DNA from: Pestalotiopsis fici W106-1
Lineage: Eukaryota; Ascomycota; Sordariomycetes; Amphisphaeriales; Sporocadaceae
Length of the DNA stretch: 64,000 bases
Direction of reading: 5' to 3'
NCBI RefSeq assembly: GCF_000516985.1
Contig: NW_006917101.1
Location: 2,410,834-2,474,833 of the forward strand
Of this stretch, positions 11,648 to 23,567 are shown one piece after another. The notes below the pieces were generated by a model. That model did no database searches. It had not been told where the DNA came from and was given only the letters and a program-made list of their open reading frames with translations. The position numbers were made by a program, and so were the translations under genes. How positions within the stretch are numbered: position 1 is the first letter of the stretch; each line of letters starts with the position of its first letter.

Positions 11648-13054
11648 ATGAGTTCGTCACGGCGGCGCATGGCGACAAGCGTTGCCAATGTCATGTTCAC
11701 CAATGCCGTTTATTTTCCCAATTACAAAATCTATAGCGGCGCCACCCCAGGCATGTTGAACTATGGGTGTATCAGCCACGTGTTCTACGCGTTCGCCAGC
11801 GTTGCGATAGATGGGTCTGTTTTTGTAAGTGAGGTCGCGTGCGCCATATCCTGTTGTGTCCTATCCTGCTTCGGCCTGGAACGGAGCCTTCTCGGAGCTT
11901 CGGCGCTAACAACGGGTTTCCATCAGTTGAGCGATGAATGGGCAGACGCGCAGGCCCCGTGCGATGGAGTACAAGGGGGACTGGGATCCTTGATGCACCT
12001 TAAACAAGCTCATCCCCATCTCCAGGTCATCTTATCAGTAGGTGGCGGCAATTCTAGCGAGGTCTTCCCCGTGCTTGCCTCGGATGCGCTGCTGCGAGAT
12101 AACTTTGGTCGCTCGGCCAGAGGCCTGGTTGAGGCATCAGGATTTGACGGAATCGATAGTAAGGCTTCCTCTTTTTGTCTTCTTCTTCTCGCTCCCCTCC
12201 CCTGCCATTGGCGTCTATAGATATAATGACTGCTCAGGCTGACACTTGGGTTTCCTCCTCCAGTCTGCTGGGAATATCCCTCAGACGTGCAACAGGGCGC
12301 CGATTTTGTCGCATTGCTCGAAGCAACTCGACTTCACCTGCCGGCTGATGAGTACTTCCTTACAGCGGCACTACCGGCGTCGCAGGGTATTTTGCAATGT
12401 ATAGACATCCGGACGGCGGCCCACTATCTCGACATGGTTAATCTCATGGCTTACGATTTCTATGGGTCCTGGACGCATCGCAGTGGCCACCACTCGCAGC
12501 TCTACGCAATGAACAAGGACGAGCCGTCAGGGACGTCGGGAATTGCCTTCCTCATCGGCGCCGGCTGCCCCGCGAAGAAGATCAACCTCGGCATTCCCCT
12601 GTACGGGCGTAGCTTCTTGGGCGTTTCGGGACCGGGTCACAGGTTCAAGGCGGTGGGCGGCGAAGACGGGACCTTTGACTACAACCAGCTGCCGCGCAAG
12701 GGCGCAAAGGAGCAGGTTGACAAGAGAATAGGCGCAGCCATGTGTGTGGGTGGCGATGGAGGCTTCGTCAGCTACGACAACCCAGACACAGTCAAGATGA
12801 AGGCAACTTATTGCAAGCAAAAGGGCCTTGGTGTAAGTGTTGAGTCATCCATCTGTTCATTCGTTCATATGTACCTATCTATCCTTCCATCTATCTTATT
12901 CCTCGTCGTGATAAGATACTATTCTCCACTAGAGCAGAACACATTGCTAACCATATGAATCCAGGGGTTGTTTTACTGGAGCGGGCCCTCCGATGCAAGG
13001 GAGACATCCCGAAGCCTCGTTGCGACTGGTTTCAAAACATTGCATAGCTCATAG
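11648..13054 (+). CDS. GH18 chitinase-like protein with altered catalytic motif
   Basis: Four exons: 11648-11824, 11927-12158, 12264-12832 and 12965-13054, giving 355 residues. Family hallmarks are NAVYFPNYKIY (strand 1), SHVFYAFASV, LQVILSVGGGN (SxGG), MAYDFYGSW, GIPLYGRSFLG, and the end GLFYWSGPSD. GH18 enzymes cut beta-1,4-GlcNAc chains by substrate-assisted catalysis using DxxDxDxE. Here the motif, which spans intron 2, reads FDGIDICWEYP: the proton donor Glu is kept, but the Asp two places before it is Cys. No signal peptide is visible after either candidate start (the second Met lies at codon 8), so the protein may be intracellular. Loss of that Asp usually cripples the enzyme, so this could be a weak chitinase, a chitin-binding lectin-like protein or a decaying gene. 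Everything else looks intact. Confidence 0.85.
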
Positions 13055-14656
13055 AAGGAACAAGCAAGGGGTGGGAAAAGGTAACATGAAATCCCAAAGG
13101 GTGTGAAAAAAGAAAAGAAAAAAAAAGGGAAAGGAAGCAAGGATGCTTTGGTCTCGAGGGTTGATCTCTCCATCTTCTGAAATCCCCTTGGTATTGGACT
13201 GCATTAATGGGTGGGGGCGTTCAAAAGGAAAACGGCGTTTATTGACTATAACGCACTGGGCCAAGGTGGTCAGTCGGTTATACACCACCGCACCTTCTGG
13301 TATTTCCTCAATCATATTAGCAGGCGGGATGACAAAATTATTATGAGCATTTATGGACAAAATGGGCGCTATATTAGGGTATTGTTTTTTGGGGGGAAAT
13401 AGGGGGAAAAAAGTCCTTTCTTTGCGTTTGCAACTGGCTTGATAGACATGGGGCAAATATGTGGATGGTTTCCGGGTCATGTTTATTATCATAGAGGGCA
13501 TTTGAAATGAGAAGCAATGGATAAATACACTTTTGATATTGATCGCCTTCCCTTGGCCCGCCTTTGTGTTTCTCATGGCTCTCCGTGATATCAAGCGATA
13601 TCGTATTGGTAAAATGCAGGGAGTCTCGGATAGCTGGTATGCGATATGGACAATCCTTGGATATGTACGGTACTTGTGTGTTCGGAGCTGTCTTCGGAGG
13701 GTTAGGAAGATAACCTAGACTGCAGCCTTGATATGATAGTATTTGGAAGAGAAAGATCCGGGTTGGAGATTGAAATGTGTAAAAAATTATCAAGTATTAT
13801 CGCTTCCATGGTGGCCTGCAGTGCTGCATGAAGGGACGTTGTTGATATGTGTCACTAATGTAAGTGCTCCATAACAAAGCATGTGTAAGGCTCGAGCAGC
13901 ACACCTTTATTTTGAAAACGAAAAATCTAATTGGAAATTGGAATTTAGCGCCTCTATTGCGTACAGATGCACCCTTCCGTATGATTTCTAAAACGTTGCA
14001 ATAGGAAAGCAATAGGTTCAGCTGCCTTATTTCTTATTTTATGTTTTCCTTCTTTTCCCACTCTCACGTTTTCCTCACTGATTGATCGTCACACGCTTGG
14101 ACAGGACTTGACTCATGTAAGTCTGATGCTGAATATATAGGTATCTATCTTACTCTTATTTCTACTTGGTGCCTTCAAGGTTGTTAAGTCACCTACCACT
14201 CAACCTGGATGCATAATGTACATTACTGGGAAATGCCTATCTGGGGTTCAATTTTGGTTTGCGCGGAACCCGGCCGGCATATTCCGCGTTAACCCACATG
14301 ATGGGACCTTGCAAGGTAAGGTACCTACCTGCATTACAAACATTAGTAGGTACATACCTACTACGGAGTGCTAGGTACATTTGTTCAATGCATGTGTCAG
14401 GACTCAGGCACGCTACCACCACTGCACGCTGCTGTACCATGCACGCTTACGGGGGTACCAGACATGTGGAAGGGACATTGAACCTCAAGCTATCCATCCG
14501 CCTTTCAATGTTCAACCTTAGCTGGATCGAGACACGTGCTGGTTATGTACTTGTCTTGCTTCTCTTGCTCATCCAACGATCAATCTTCAGCGCACAGCTC
14601 AGATCAGCTGTTCCGCTGACTTTGCAGGCAATCGTTTGGCAGCTCCTGCTTTTGCC
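13055..14656. other. Intergenic region
   Basis: This holds the 3' flank of the chitinase-like gene and the promoter of VPS53. It is locally A/T-rich and contains poly-A and poly-T stretches. Open frames on the minus strand at 13049-13594 and 13374-13793 have no conserved motifs. TACCTACC-type motifs occur near 14320-14350. Confidence 0.45.
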
Positions 14657-17336
14657 ATGAATGGAAGCGCCATAGAACCGCTGGCGCTGGACGCAGGTAA
14701 GCTCCCATTCAAGTCCACCACTGCCCCCCATCTGCAATAGGGATGATGGGAAAGATGGACGGGCGCAATTGATTCATGAAAAAGAGCCTCGAGCACTACG
14801 ACTAACACACTCTTTCCTCTCACGCGAACAGCCGACTACGACCCGATATCACATCTGAATCAAATCTTCTCCCACCCCTCCACCGTCCACTCCGTCTCGC
14901 GAGTATCCAGCACCCTGCGCGCCCATCAAGATGACCTATCCCGACAGGTCTCTGCCCTCGAGCAGGCCCAGGCCTATGGGCCCGACAGTAGCCTTGAGCG
15001 CATGCAGTCTGCTCAGGCCGAGCTCGCCGGTCTGTTCAAGAAGATCGAGACGGTGCGCAGCCGCGCCATTCAGACCGAGCAGAACATCACCAACATGACC
15101 GCCGATATCAAGCGCCTCGATGGCACCAAGCGGAACCTCACCTTATCCATGACCGCACTCAAGCGCCTGCAGATGCTGACTACTGCCTACGAGCAGCTGC
15201 GCGGTTTGGCCAAGACCCGTCAATACCGCGAGTGCGCCAGCTTGCTGGCTGCTGTGCTCCAGCTCATGCGCCACTTCAACAGCTATAGGAGCATTGAGCA
15301 AATAGCCACCCTCAGTAGGGGCGTCAGTGAGCTGCAACGCGAGCTGCTGGAGCAGGTCTGCGAGGACTTTGAGATGGCATTTGCAAAGGACGAGGTTGGG
15401 GCAAAGCGGGCGACCTTAGTCGAGGCTTGTGGTGTCATGGATGCGCTCGGTGACAATGCCAGATCGCGTCTGATGACGTGGTATCTGAACACAGAGCTCC
15501 GAGAGTACCGGCAAGTATTCAGGGGCAACGACGAGGCTGGAAGCCTAGACAATATAGGCAGGAGATACGCCTGGTTCAAGAGGATGATGAAGGGCTACGA
15601 AGAGGAACACGCCGCCATCTTCCCGCCACATTGGATGGTTGGCGAGATGCTGGCCATGGCCTTCTGTGATGGCACGAGAGATGACTTCAAGGGCATCTTG
15701 GAACGAAGCATGCGCCGCGTAGATGGGGCCAAAATTGACGTTAACCTGCTGCTGAGCTGTCTCCAAGAGACCATGGATTTCGAGCAAAGTCTCGAAAGAA
15801 AGTTTGCTGACAAGCCGAGGGCGAGTATCGACACTCTCAGCTCGGCTGACGAGAGAACACAGAATTTTAATGGATCGATATCGGTTGCCTTCGAGCCATA
15901 CCTCAGCCTCTGGGTTGAATCTCAGGACAAGGCGCTTGCTGCCATGATACCAAGATACAAGGCACAGCCGCTTATACCGCCGGATGAAGAATTCTCTCCG
16001 CAAGCCGTCATCGGCTCCGCAATAGAGCTCTTTCACTTCTACAAGGTCACGTTGTCACAATGCGCCAAGCTCTCGACCGGAGAACGGCTGTTGGACTTGA
16101 CCAAGACCTTCTCGAGATACCTGGATGAGTATGCGCAGCAAGTACTGTTGGCGATTTTGCAAAGAACCGGCCCAACAGCGGCATCTCTGGAGGATATTGT
16201 TTTAGTGATCAATACGGCAGACTTCTGGCATACCAACACAGGTCAGCTCGAGGATAGTATCAAGAAGCGAATAGACCCTGAGCTGGGCACCAAGGTCGAT
16301 CTATCCTCTCAAGCAGATGCATTCCTCGGGGTAGCTAGCGCAGCAGTCATGACGCTGGTCAATCGAGTGGAAGCTGATTGTGAGGGTGCTTGGCGCGAGA
16401 TGAAAAATACAAACTGGAGCAAGATGGAAAGTGTCGGAGACCAGAGCTCGTACGTTGGAGAGCTTTTGCAGCACATTAATGCAAAGGCTGAAGAGATATT
16501 GCACGTCTTGGCAAAGCAGCAATATGCCCGTGCTTTTGCAGACAATCTTGTCGAGCACCTTGCTGGTACATATATTGCAAATATCGTACAATGCCGACCA
16601 GTATCCGAGGTCGGTGCTGAGCAGGTATGTCTAAGCCCCCCGCCCCTCCCTTGGTATTCACTCGACATGATGTTGACTCGTGCTGTAGATGCTGTTGGAC
16701 AAATACGTCCTGACCAAGGCATTTGAGAACCTCCTTTCTTTCCACAACTCCTCATCGACCCCCCATGTACCGGCTGTTGGGTTTGTGAAAAGGGTGAATA
16801 ACACAATGACCCGTATCGACCCCTTGTTAAAAACTCTCCAAGTCCGACCCTCGCCACCAGAAGGTCTGGTGCAGGCATACCTTATCCACATTGGTGACAA
16901 GTCGGACACCAATTTCAAAAAAATACTCGACCTGAAGGGAGTGCGCAAGATGGACCAGTCACATCTCCTCGAGCTATTCCAGATTCACCGCGAAGGGTCT
17001 TCCAACGACAAGCTGGTAGCACAAAGCCCTCTGCTTACACCGCTCATGAATGCATCTGCTGCCGGCAACACAGTCCCAAGTATCAATCCAGGCTCCGCAT
17101 TGATGGGCGCACAGGGGGCTACCAGATTTGATGCAGCCAGCCTAGGAGAGAAGTTGCTGAGTGCAGCTAGAGATGGCGTGGAGAGAATAGGCACACCCGG
17201 CCAGCAGAGCGCGGCAGGGCAACAAGCTGCGACAACCATGAACGAGAATCTAAAGAATTTTGGAAAATTCTTCCGAAGAGATATCGGAGGGCTAGGCGCC
17301 AGATTCGGCAAGAGCGGCGATGAATCGGGGAGGTAA
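14657..17336 (+). CDS. vps53: VPS53, subunit of the GARP tethering complex
   Basis: Three exons: 14657-14696, 14832-16624 and 16689-17336, giving 826 residues. The first exon encodes only MNGSAIEPLALDA and joins in frame to DYDPISHLNQIFSHPSTV. The next 200 residues are predicted helical and coiled-coil, with typical Vps53 N-terminal elements (LFKKIETVRSRAIQTEQNI, LKRLQMLTTAYEQLRGLAK, and YRECASLLAAVLQLMRHF). VPS53 works with VPS51, VPS52 and VPS54 to tether endosome-derived vesicles at the trans-Golgi network. The C-terminal tail after roughly residue 700 is a variable Ala/Gly/Ser-rich extension ending in FGKSGDESGR. Length is in the normal range for fungal orthologues, and no defect is seen. 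Confidence 0.92.
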
Positions 17337-18018
17337 TGAGAAAATGATAACATCCCTAAGTAATGAGACTTATTCATTCTATGTTTCACGCTCCCAATAC
17401 TCACAAGCTACTCGTGTGCTCAACTTCAAAACCATCAGTGATTTCCAATTCATATGAGAGGTAAACGACATGTTGCTAACCTATCTTTGGGGAATCGTCA
17501 TCTTCCATCTTAATCTTATTTTCAGTTAACACGAGTCAACTATCACGCTTGCATAACGCACAAATAAGTCGGAATCAGAAATATCAAGGCCACAATCGTG
17601 ATTCAAACCATTCGCGTGTACAAAAAGAGAGCACTGTGATTTCTTAGCATTGAAGTGATTAAGGCCTCTGGTTACTTTTCAGTCCTCGAAACGCGACGTT
17701 TTTGGCTCTTTTCCAAATGTGTATTTGTGTAAGTGGCGGCCTATTGTTTGGTCCGGCAGCTATGACATCATGTAACCACGCGGGCCTGTCTATAAGTCGG
17801 CAGCCCTGGACCCCGACTGAAGCCATTCAATAGAAACAATCTTTTCATGAAGAAAATTCGAGCGAAAATAAAATAACCGGTTTTTAATGCTTCAAAGATT
17901 CGCCTTTGAGAAGCGGAGTCGAGTTAGGCTGCGGATTATTCAGGCAGCAAACCCCCAAAGATTTCTTGTCATCTCCAGCTTGACATCAGTCAACGAATAC
18001 CATCATCAAACTATCAAG
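17337..18018. other. Intergenic region
   Basis: This is the spacer between VPS53 and the next plus-strand gene. A TATA-like TCTATAAGTC lies near 17790. An in-frame ATG at 17887 would extend the downstream protein by 44 residues, but that stretch looks like leader sequence. Confidence 0.4.
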
Positions 18019-18927
18019 ATGTCGTGGATGGACTCATGGTCACGGCCGTCCAAGACACAGGCCACTCCGGCACCGTATTATCTCCTCCCAGGCGGCGAAA
18101 ACACGCCATACTGCCATTCCTGCGGTCGCGTCATTGGGCAGCGCAAGACCAACGCGGCAGCTACCGCCAAGACCGAGGCGAAGTACTGTTCGTCAAAGTG
18201 CAGGAGTCACCGGCCGGGGAAACTGGACCGCGAAATCGAGAGCGCCTTTGTGCGGCTGCTGGAGGGCTCGGAGGAGCTGGGCGGGCCCGCGGACGCACAC
18301 ACGCCCATAAAGGCGGCCAAGAAGCACAAGGGCCGAAATCTAAAGTTGAAGGGAGATCAGAGGATTCTGGTCCGGTGCTCGGTAGTCGAGGGCCTAGTCT
18401 TTGGCACCAGGGATGAGGGCGCAGATGAGGAGAATCACTCTACGCGCTCTGGCTCGTCCGAACCTGAGATTGAGCACCATGAGCATCGCCCGGACACGCC
18501 TGTGGATCACCTAGTGGAATCTTCTGGGCAGCGAATTGATGAATTGGGAGACGAGGATACTTATGTAGACGGTGATGTGCTGGCCCGTTTGTCTATTCGC
18601 AGCGGAACCCGAATTAGACCAGCTCAGGACGTATCCGAGGTCAATGGGAGTGTGGGCGGCGAAAAGGGAAAGGCGGAGCGCATCGAGGAGAATGAGGAGA
18701 TGCTGAAGAAGCGGCGGCTGGGCCAGCGGCGCGCCAAGGAGAAGGAAATGGTCAAATGTGCAGCTCGAAGGGGTGTCGTCTTTGGCTTTCTTGCAGGCGA
18801 TCAGGACGGTGCAGGCCAAGGAGGTGGCGATATGGGAGGGAGGAGGAAGTGTGAGGCGGTTAGCAATGGTAATGTCGTGGAGCCAAGCTTTGCCAAAGGC
18901 GATTGGCAAATTCGTTGGAGGGAATAG
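18019..18927 (+). CDS. Conserved fungal hypothetical protein with a CxxC...CxxxC zinc-binding-like motif
   Basis: The gene is a single exon. I chose the ATG at 18019 (302 residues) because the protein then starts MSWMDSWSRPSKTQATPAPY. An upstream in-frame ATG at 17887 would give 346 residues. Near the N-terminus, YCHSCGRVIGQRK and KYCSSKCRSHRPGKLDREIE form a CxxC and CxxxC pair of the kind that binds one zinc ion. The rest is basic (KKHKGRNLKLKG) and then acidic and disordered. A short basic stretch (KKRRLGQRRAKEKEMVKCAA) before the C-terminus could be a nuclear signal. I recognise the motif layout but no named family, and no function is assigned. Confidence 0.7.
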   Translation: MSWMDSWSRPSKTQATPAPYYLLPGGENTPYCHSCGRVIGQRKTNAAATAKTEAKYCSSKCRSHRPGKLDREIESAFVRLLEGSEELGGPADAHTPIKAAKKHKGRNLKLKGDQRILVRCSVVEGLVFGTRDEGADEENHSTRSGSSEPEIEHHEHRPDTPVDHLVESSGQRIDELGDEDTYVDGDVLARLSIRSGTRIRPAQDVSEVNGSVGGEKGKAERIEENEEMLKKRRLGQRRAKEKEMVKCAARRGVVFGFLAGDQDGAGQGGGDMGGRRKCEAVSNGNVVEPSFAKGDWQIRWRE

Positions 18928-21518
18928 TGTTTGTTCTTGTCTGCGTGGGATTCGTGCAGCCCCATGGTTCTCAGTGGCTCTGTCTGATTAATCTTGTTTC
19001 GACGACACCTTTTCTTTGTTGTAGAGAAAAGAACGAGTGACACGTGTCTGTATTAATAGTGTCTCTTTTCAACGGGTTGAAGAATGAAGGGCAGAAAGAA
19101 AAAGTGTCATTTGAGTCTTACAGACACTTTGGGCTCACAAATGCAGAGTGTAGCAGAAGGGGGTGTATCTGGAGGTTGGGGAAAGCTCTTCAAAATTTAC
19201 CACACAGACACTTTCTCTGCGCCATAATATTATTGGTATCATTACTCAACCACGAATCGGACGGTGAGACGAAATTATGCGAATATTGATAATATGCTAT
19301 CTTTGTGCAGAGTTGACTTGAAGTACAGCTTTCCATTTGTTGAACAAAATATAGCCCCATATGATCGTTTTGTTATTACAAGGAACTGAGGTTCATTGTT
19401 GGTTAGCGATAAGATGATGGCGCAAATCATGGTGAGATCGGATGGAACTGAGCCGTTGGGACCAGAAATGTGGACATGACCAACGCATGAATGAGATACT
19501 CCAGTGGGCATGTTCATTCCTGCCTGTCGGTACGATCAAGCAAGAACGAAAAACGATCTACGCGTCAACCGTGATCAGCGAGGTTTCACTCTTGGCATCA
19601 TCTACTCCAATTTCCATCGTTGTACAGAGTAGAGATGATCAACATAGAGAAACAAGTTTGACATTATCACGCCTCGACGCTGTACAGTATATATCTTGAA
19701 AGAGTACACCCGGTTCAATGATGGTAGTTGCCCAGCACGAATGGAAGAAGAGAAAATTGCATTGACCGAGAAAAGTTGAGCAGGCAAATGATACAATGCG
19801 CTGAGTGACTGAGTGGCGCAGTGAATCAAATGCATTGATTTCGCAATGCTCTGATCAATATCAACATCATCATCATCATGGCATACATGGTGGAAGCGCC
19901 GTTTCCCCTTGGCCAGAGGCACACGAGAGAAAACCATGAGATGCGTTTGTGACTCGCCTGGAGATGTGAGGTCAGATCAAACGCTTGCGAGTCTCAGATG
20001 TCGTCTCAAAGGGGAGCAGACCCCTGTTGAGACGGTTTGGCCGCACAGACGGGGCCCATGATACCCCTGTAAGCGAGCGTCATGAGGCTTAAATTAGGTT
20101 ACTGGACCGCTGGATAGCGCCCTGAAATGCCGACCCTTTACAGTCGTCGGAACTTCCTAGTGGACAGTTTGCCGCTCGCAACACTCGTCTGCTAGGCTCC
20201 TTCTCATTCTCATCTCACGATGGATCTGGGGCACTCAATGTTCTGGGGGTTTGTGGCTTCGGCACTCCGCGCCGAAATTAACGACGAGGTCCCTGACATG
20301 AACAATCTTGGAGCGTAGGTACAGACAGTCTGACAGACACATGTGTGTGCACGATCGGATTGCCCCAGGCCAAGATCGGACCCCAGCGTCATTCTACCGA
20401 CACACAAGATTTCATCTTGTTAGCCTCTGAGAAACCCGGATTGCCTATTGAAGACAACATCACAAATGGTGTCGTATCTAATGTTTCTCAACACTTACTA
20501 CTTGTTGGCGCTGTTATACACGCAGGTAGAGAAACGACCAATAAGCCGCACTCATCATGGCGATACTCTGTACGATCTGGATTACAAAGATATCCGATAG
20601 TTGCGGTGGTCCATCTACCCATTTGAGCTTATTTTTGAGTTTTAGCTGTCAGGGCCCCCCTGCAGCAGAGCCTCATGGAGTCACGGACCCTGTCTACAAG
20701 GTAGCCAGGTAGGTCATGTAGGTGTCTTGTCTCGCCCAAAGCTTTTCCGCTCCTACGTCTGCTGCTCAGGAGCCTTGATCTCCCCAGAGCGCCCATGTAT
20801 CAACCGAGGGGGGACCTTGTACGAGTCTCCGCCATGTTGCTGCATTGGTCGAGACCCATGAGCTTGTCAAGAGCGACGACAGACGCCAACCTGGAAAAGG
20901 TTGGAGATCGCGACATGGCATGACTGGCCAATCACCTAGTCGTACAATCGAACCTGTGGGACCTGGACGCTTGGCTGAGAGATCTTTCGGGACCCGAACC
21001 GAACGACTCCTTCCTCCTGCCCCCTTCTCCTTGACCGCCTGTCGAGACAGCATCGCCGTGTTTGACCTGGGATGGCCACTCCGATCAGTGCTGGGTAGGT
21101 GGTCTAGGTCCTTTGCCGCACCATCTGATGTCGACTGCTCCTGTAGGTATGATCTACACGGGGCTCATCTGATGAACACCTCGCTACTCGCGCGTGCCCG
21201 TCTCTTGGGTGGTATCCGACATGTTCAATCATCGCGGCCCTCTTATCACAACTTGTATATATAGGTCTTGATCCGCTCTCTTCACATTGACTTTCTTTTC
21301 TTGTTTCCTCAGCAAGCTCTGGTTCGTTCTTTGACACACAGCTCTTTACAGTTCTGGGAACTATTTTCGTTCATTACATTCTTTCAGTCTTACTTTAACA
21401 GTTACAACCGCTTGGCCGGCCATATTCAACGACAAAACTTCAATTCTATTCCTATTCATTATTCTGTCAAAGACTACCGAAAACCTCTTTGCTCAACAAT
21501 TACCTCACTACAACAATG
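18928..21518. other. Intergenic region with the promoter of the secreted protein gene
   Basis: About 2.6 kb without a supported gene. Open frames such as 20845-21264 plus and 19602-19937 minus have no motifs. The last 250 bases, starting at a TATA element near 21256, look like the core promoter and a CT-rich 5' leader of the downstream gene. TTTCTTTTCTTGTTTCCTCAG near 21291-21312 looks like a possible 3' splice site of a leader intron. Confidence 0.4.
21255..21264 (+). promoter_or_regulatory. Candidate TATA box of the secreted surface-protein gene
   Basis: GTATATATAG lies about 255 bases upstream of the chosen ATG and is followed by a CT-rich leader typical of highly expressed fungal genes. 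This is an inference from position and sequence only. Confidence 0.4.
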
Positions 21519-22701
21519 TTTACCAAGGCAGCTACCATCTCCGCCCTTGTGGCTATTGCCCAGGCCCGTTTCGGTCAGGAACAAGTTCCCGTATCTGCCG
21601 TCACTGCCCTCAGCAACTTTGGAAACCCCGGTGAAGCTGCCACTCTGGCTGGTGGTATCCCCGGCAGTCTCCTCGCCGCCGCCGACCCTTGCGCCAAGCT
21701 CACGCTTGCAGACAAGATCGTCTCAACCTTGGGTACCGACTCTGCAGTCATCTCGGCCGCCCAGCAACTGGTTGCCGCTGAGCAAAACTTCAACCCCTTT
21801 GTGGTCAGCATCCCCAACATCTGCGGCGACGCAACCTTGCCCGCCACTGCAGAGCTCCGTGGTATTGTTCCTCTGATTGACCCAGCCGTTACTGGCTCGG
21901 ATACCGAGAACGCCAACTCTGCCTCGTCGCTTAACAGCCCCTTTGACGCCACTGGCCTCAGCGTAGCAGAGGTTATGATTGCTCAGGGTTTCTCCAACTT
22001 CTCGTCCAATGGTCAGGATCAGTCGAGTGGAAGCACTGGCAACACCGACACGGGCAGTGGCACCGCCACTACCGCGTCCGCTGCCGCCTCAACCACACTG
22101 ACCAAGTGCAGTAAGAACACTGCCACTGCATCTGCTGCCACTACATCTGCTGCCGCTGCGACTTCCACAGCCAGTGCTACTGAGTCAGCCGACGCCGCTG
22201 CTACCTCTGCTGCATCTTCGGCTGCTACAGGTGCTGGTGCCGTCAGCGACCCAGTCACGGGAACTTGTAAGTGTCCAAACAAGGTTGCTGCGTAAGCCAA
22301 TTGATAGATATACTAACAAGTAATGATTAGTCGATGGATTCCAAGCTTCTTCCCTCGGTCTTGACTTTGGAACGTGTACTCCTACCGTCAAGTTCGAGGA
22401 GTCGCTGAATGGGCGCAAGGCTGGCGAGTTCACCTTCCAGGCTCAGGATCCCGTTGTGAACAAGGGTCAGCAAGAGGCTCTCAACCCGAACATCATCTTC
22501 AACCGCATCTGCGACCAGCTCGTCAACGTCTGCGGTGCTGCCGATGACGCCGTCACCGCGTGCAAGTCTGCTCAGGCTGATCTTGGTGGTGGTGCCAAGG
22601 ATGAGACAACAGCCAACGCCTGGAACGAAGCTCTGGGCTTTGCAGGAACCAACATTAACCCCGACAACGCTCCTCAGACTGGCCTTGTTGGTCACACCTA
22701 A
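21519..22701 (+). CDS. Secreted Ala/Ser/Thr-rich cell-surface protein
   Basis: Two exons: 21519-22266 and 22331-22701, giving 372 residues. I start at the Met of MFTKAATISALVAIAQA because that gives a normal secretion signal; an in-frame ATG 30 bases upstream would put polar residues before it. After the signal, a conserved-looking domain (about residues 20-165) is followed by roughly 80 residues made almost entirely of Ala, Ser and Thr, which are likely O-glycosylated. The C-terminal domain begins GTFDGFQASSLGLDFGTC and contains LNPNIIFNRICDQLVNVC, with four or more Cys likely forming disulphides. This architecture occurs in fungal wall-associated secreted proteins. No GPI signal is evident at the end (GLVGHT). 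The exact function is not known to me. Confidence 0.8.
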
Positions 22702-23567
22702 GAAACCGCAGTTTGGACTAACTATGGGCTTGGATAAAGGGATACCCATGCTATGTGCAGGAGCTCGCTTCCAAGTCGAGCGGGTTTTCAAAACGCTGCA
22801 TCTTGCTTTTTCTATTGTAAACTATATACCATACAACATAAGGAGCTATCAATTCATGATAATGACAACTTGGTTCAACTTGTTACTCAGGAAACTTTTG
22901 CTCACCTAGTATTTATGCCTTTGGAAACGACTAGTGTATGAACAGGAGTCTGAACGGTCAGTGATTTCAATCATAGCAACATATTCCAAGTCATTCATTT
23001 TTAAGAAGTATTCAGTATACCATTGAAAATCATCAAAGTTCAATATACATCTGGCAGACAAAGTATCTATGTTTAGAAGAATTTGTTTTTGGAATAGAGG
23101 CAGGGTGAGGCTTTATCAGCTGGTGCCGCGCTGCCATCAGGGTGCGCCAGCTGCGTAGAGCTGCAGCAAGTAGATCTGATTGGGCTATGTACAGTCACTG
23201 GCTGGTGTCTAAGCAACACCCAGCGCAATCAAACTGACTCCACTCCATCTGTGATGCCGCGACTCTACGTACATATCAGTCCTTTACATGCCATCATGAT
23301 CCACACGAATGATGAGACTCTGAGTCGCTAGTAGATATTGCAATCAGTATATTGTGTCTTATCACAATTCCTCAGATCTTTTTGAGGGCATTACCGTCTA
23401 CAAAGTAAGGAAAAAGCTCCCGAGGGGCGAACGCGTCGTCACTCTTGTATCGCGTTGTGCCTACCAGCGACTTCAAGTATCGAGACCAGCGGCAGCAGAC
23501 ATGAGTCGATGATATCTATTTTTATGCGCATTTACTGTCAGCACTGAACCTCGCCACAAGCTGCAAA
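22702..23567. other. Intergenic region
   Basis: 3' flank of the secreted-protein gene and promoter of NPR2. No coding signal, tRNA or repeat is visible. Confidence 0.45.

Noticed and set aside
21268..21876. 202-codon plus-strand frame at the start of the secreted-protein gene
   Set aside because: It reads a second frame through the CT-rich leader and the first exon. The other frame has a signal peptide, a good intron and a conserved C-terminal domain.
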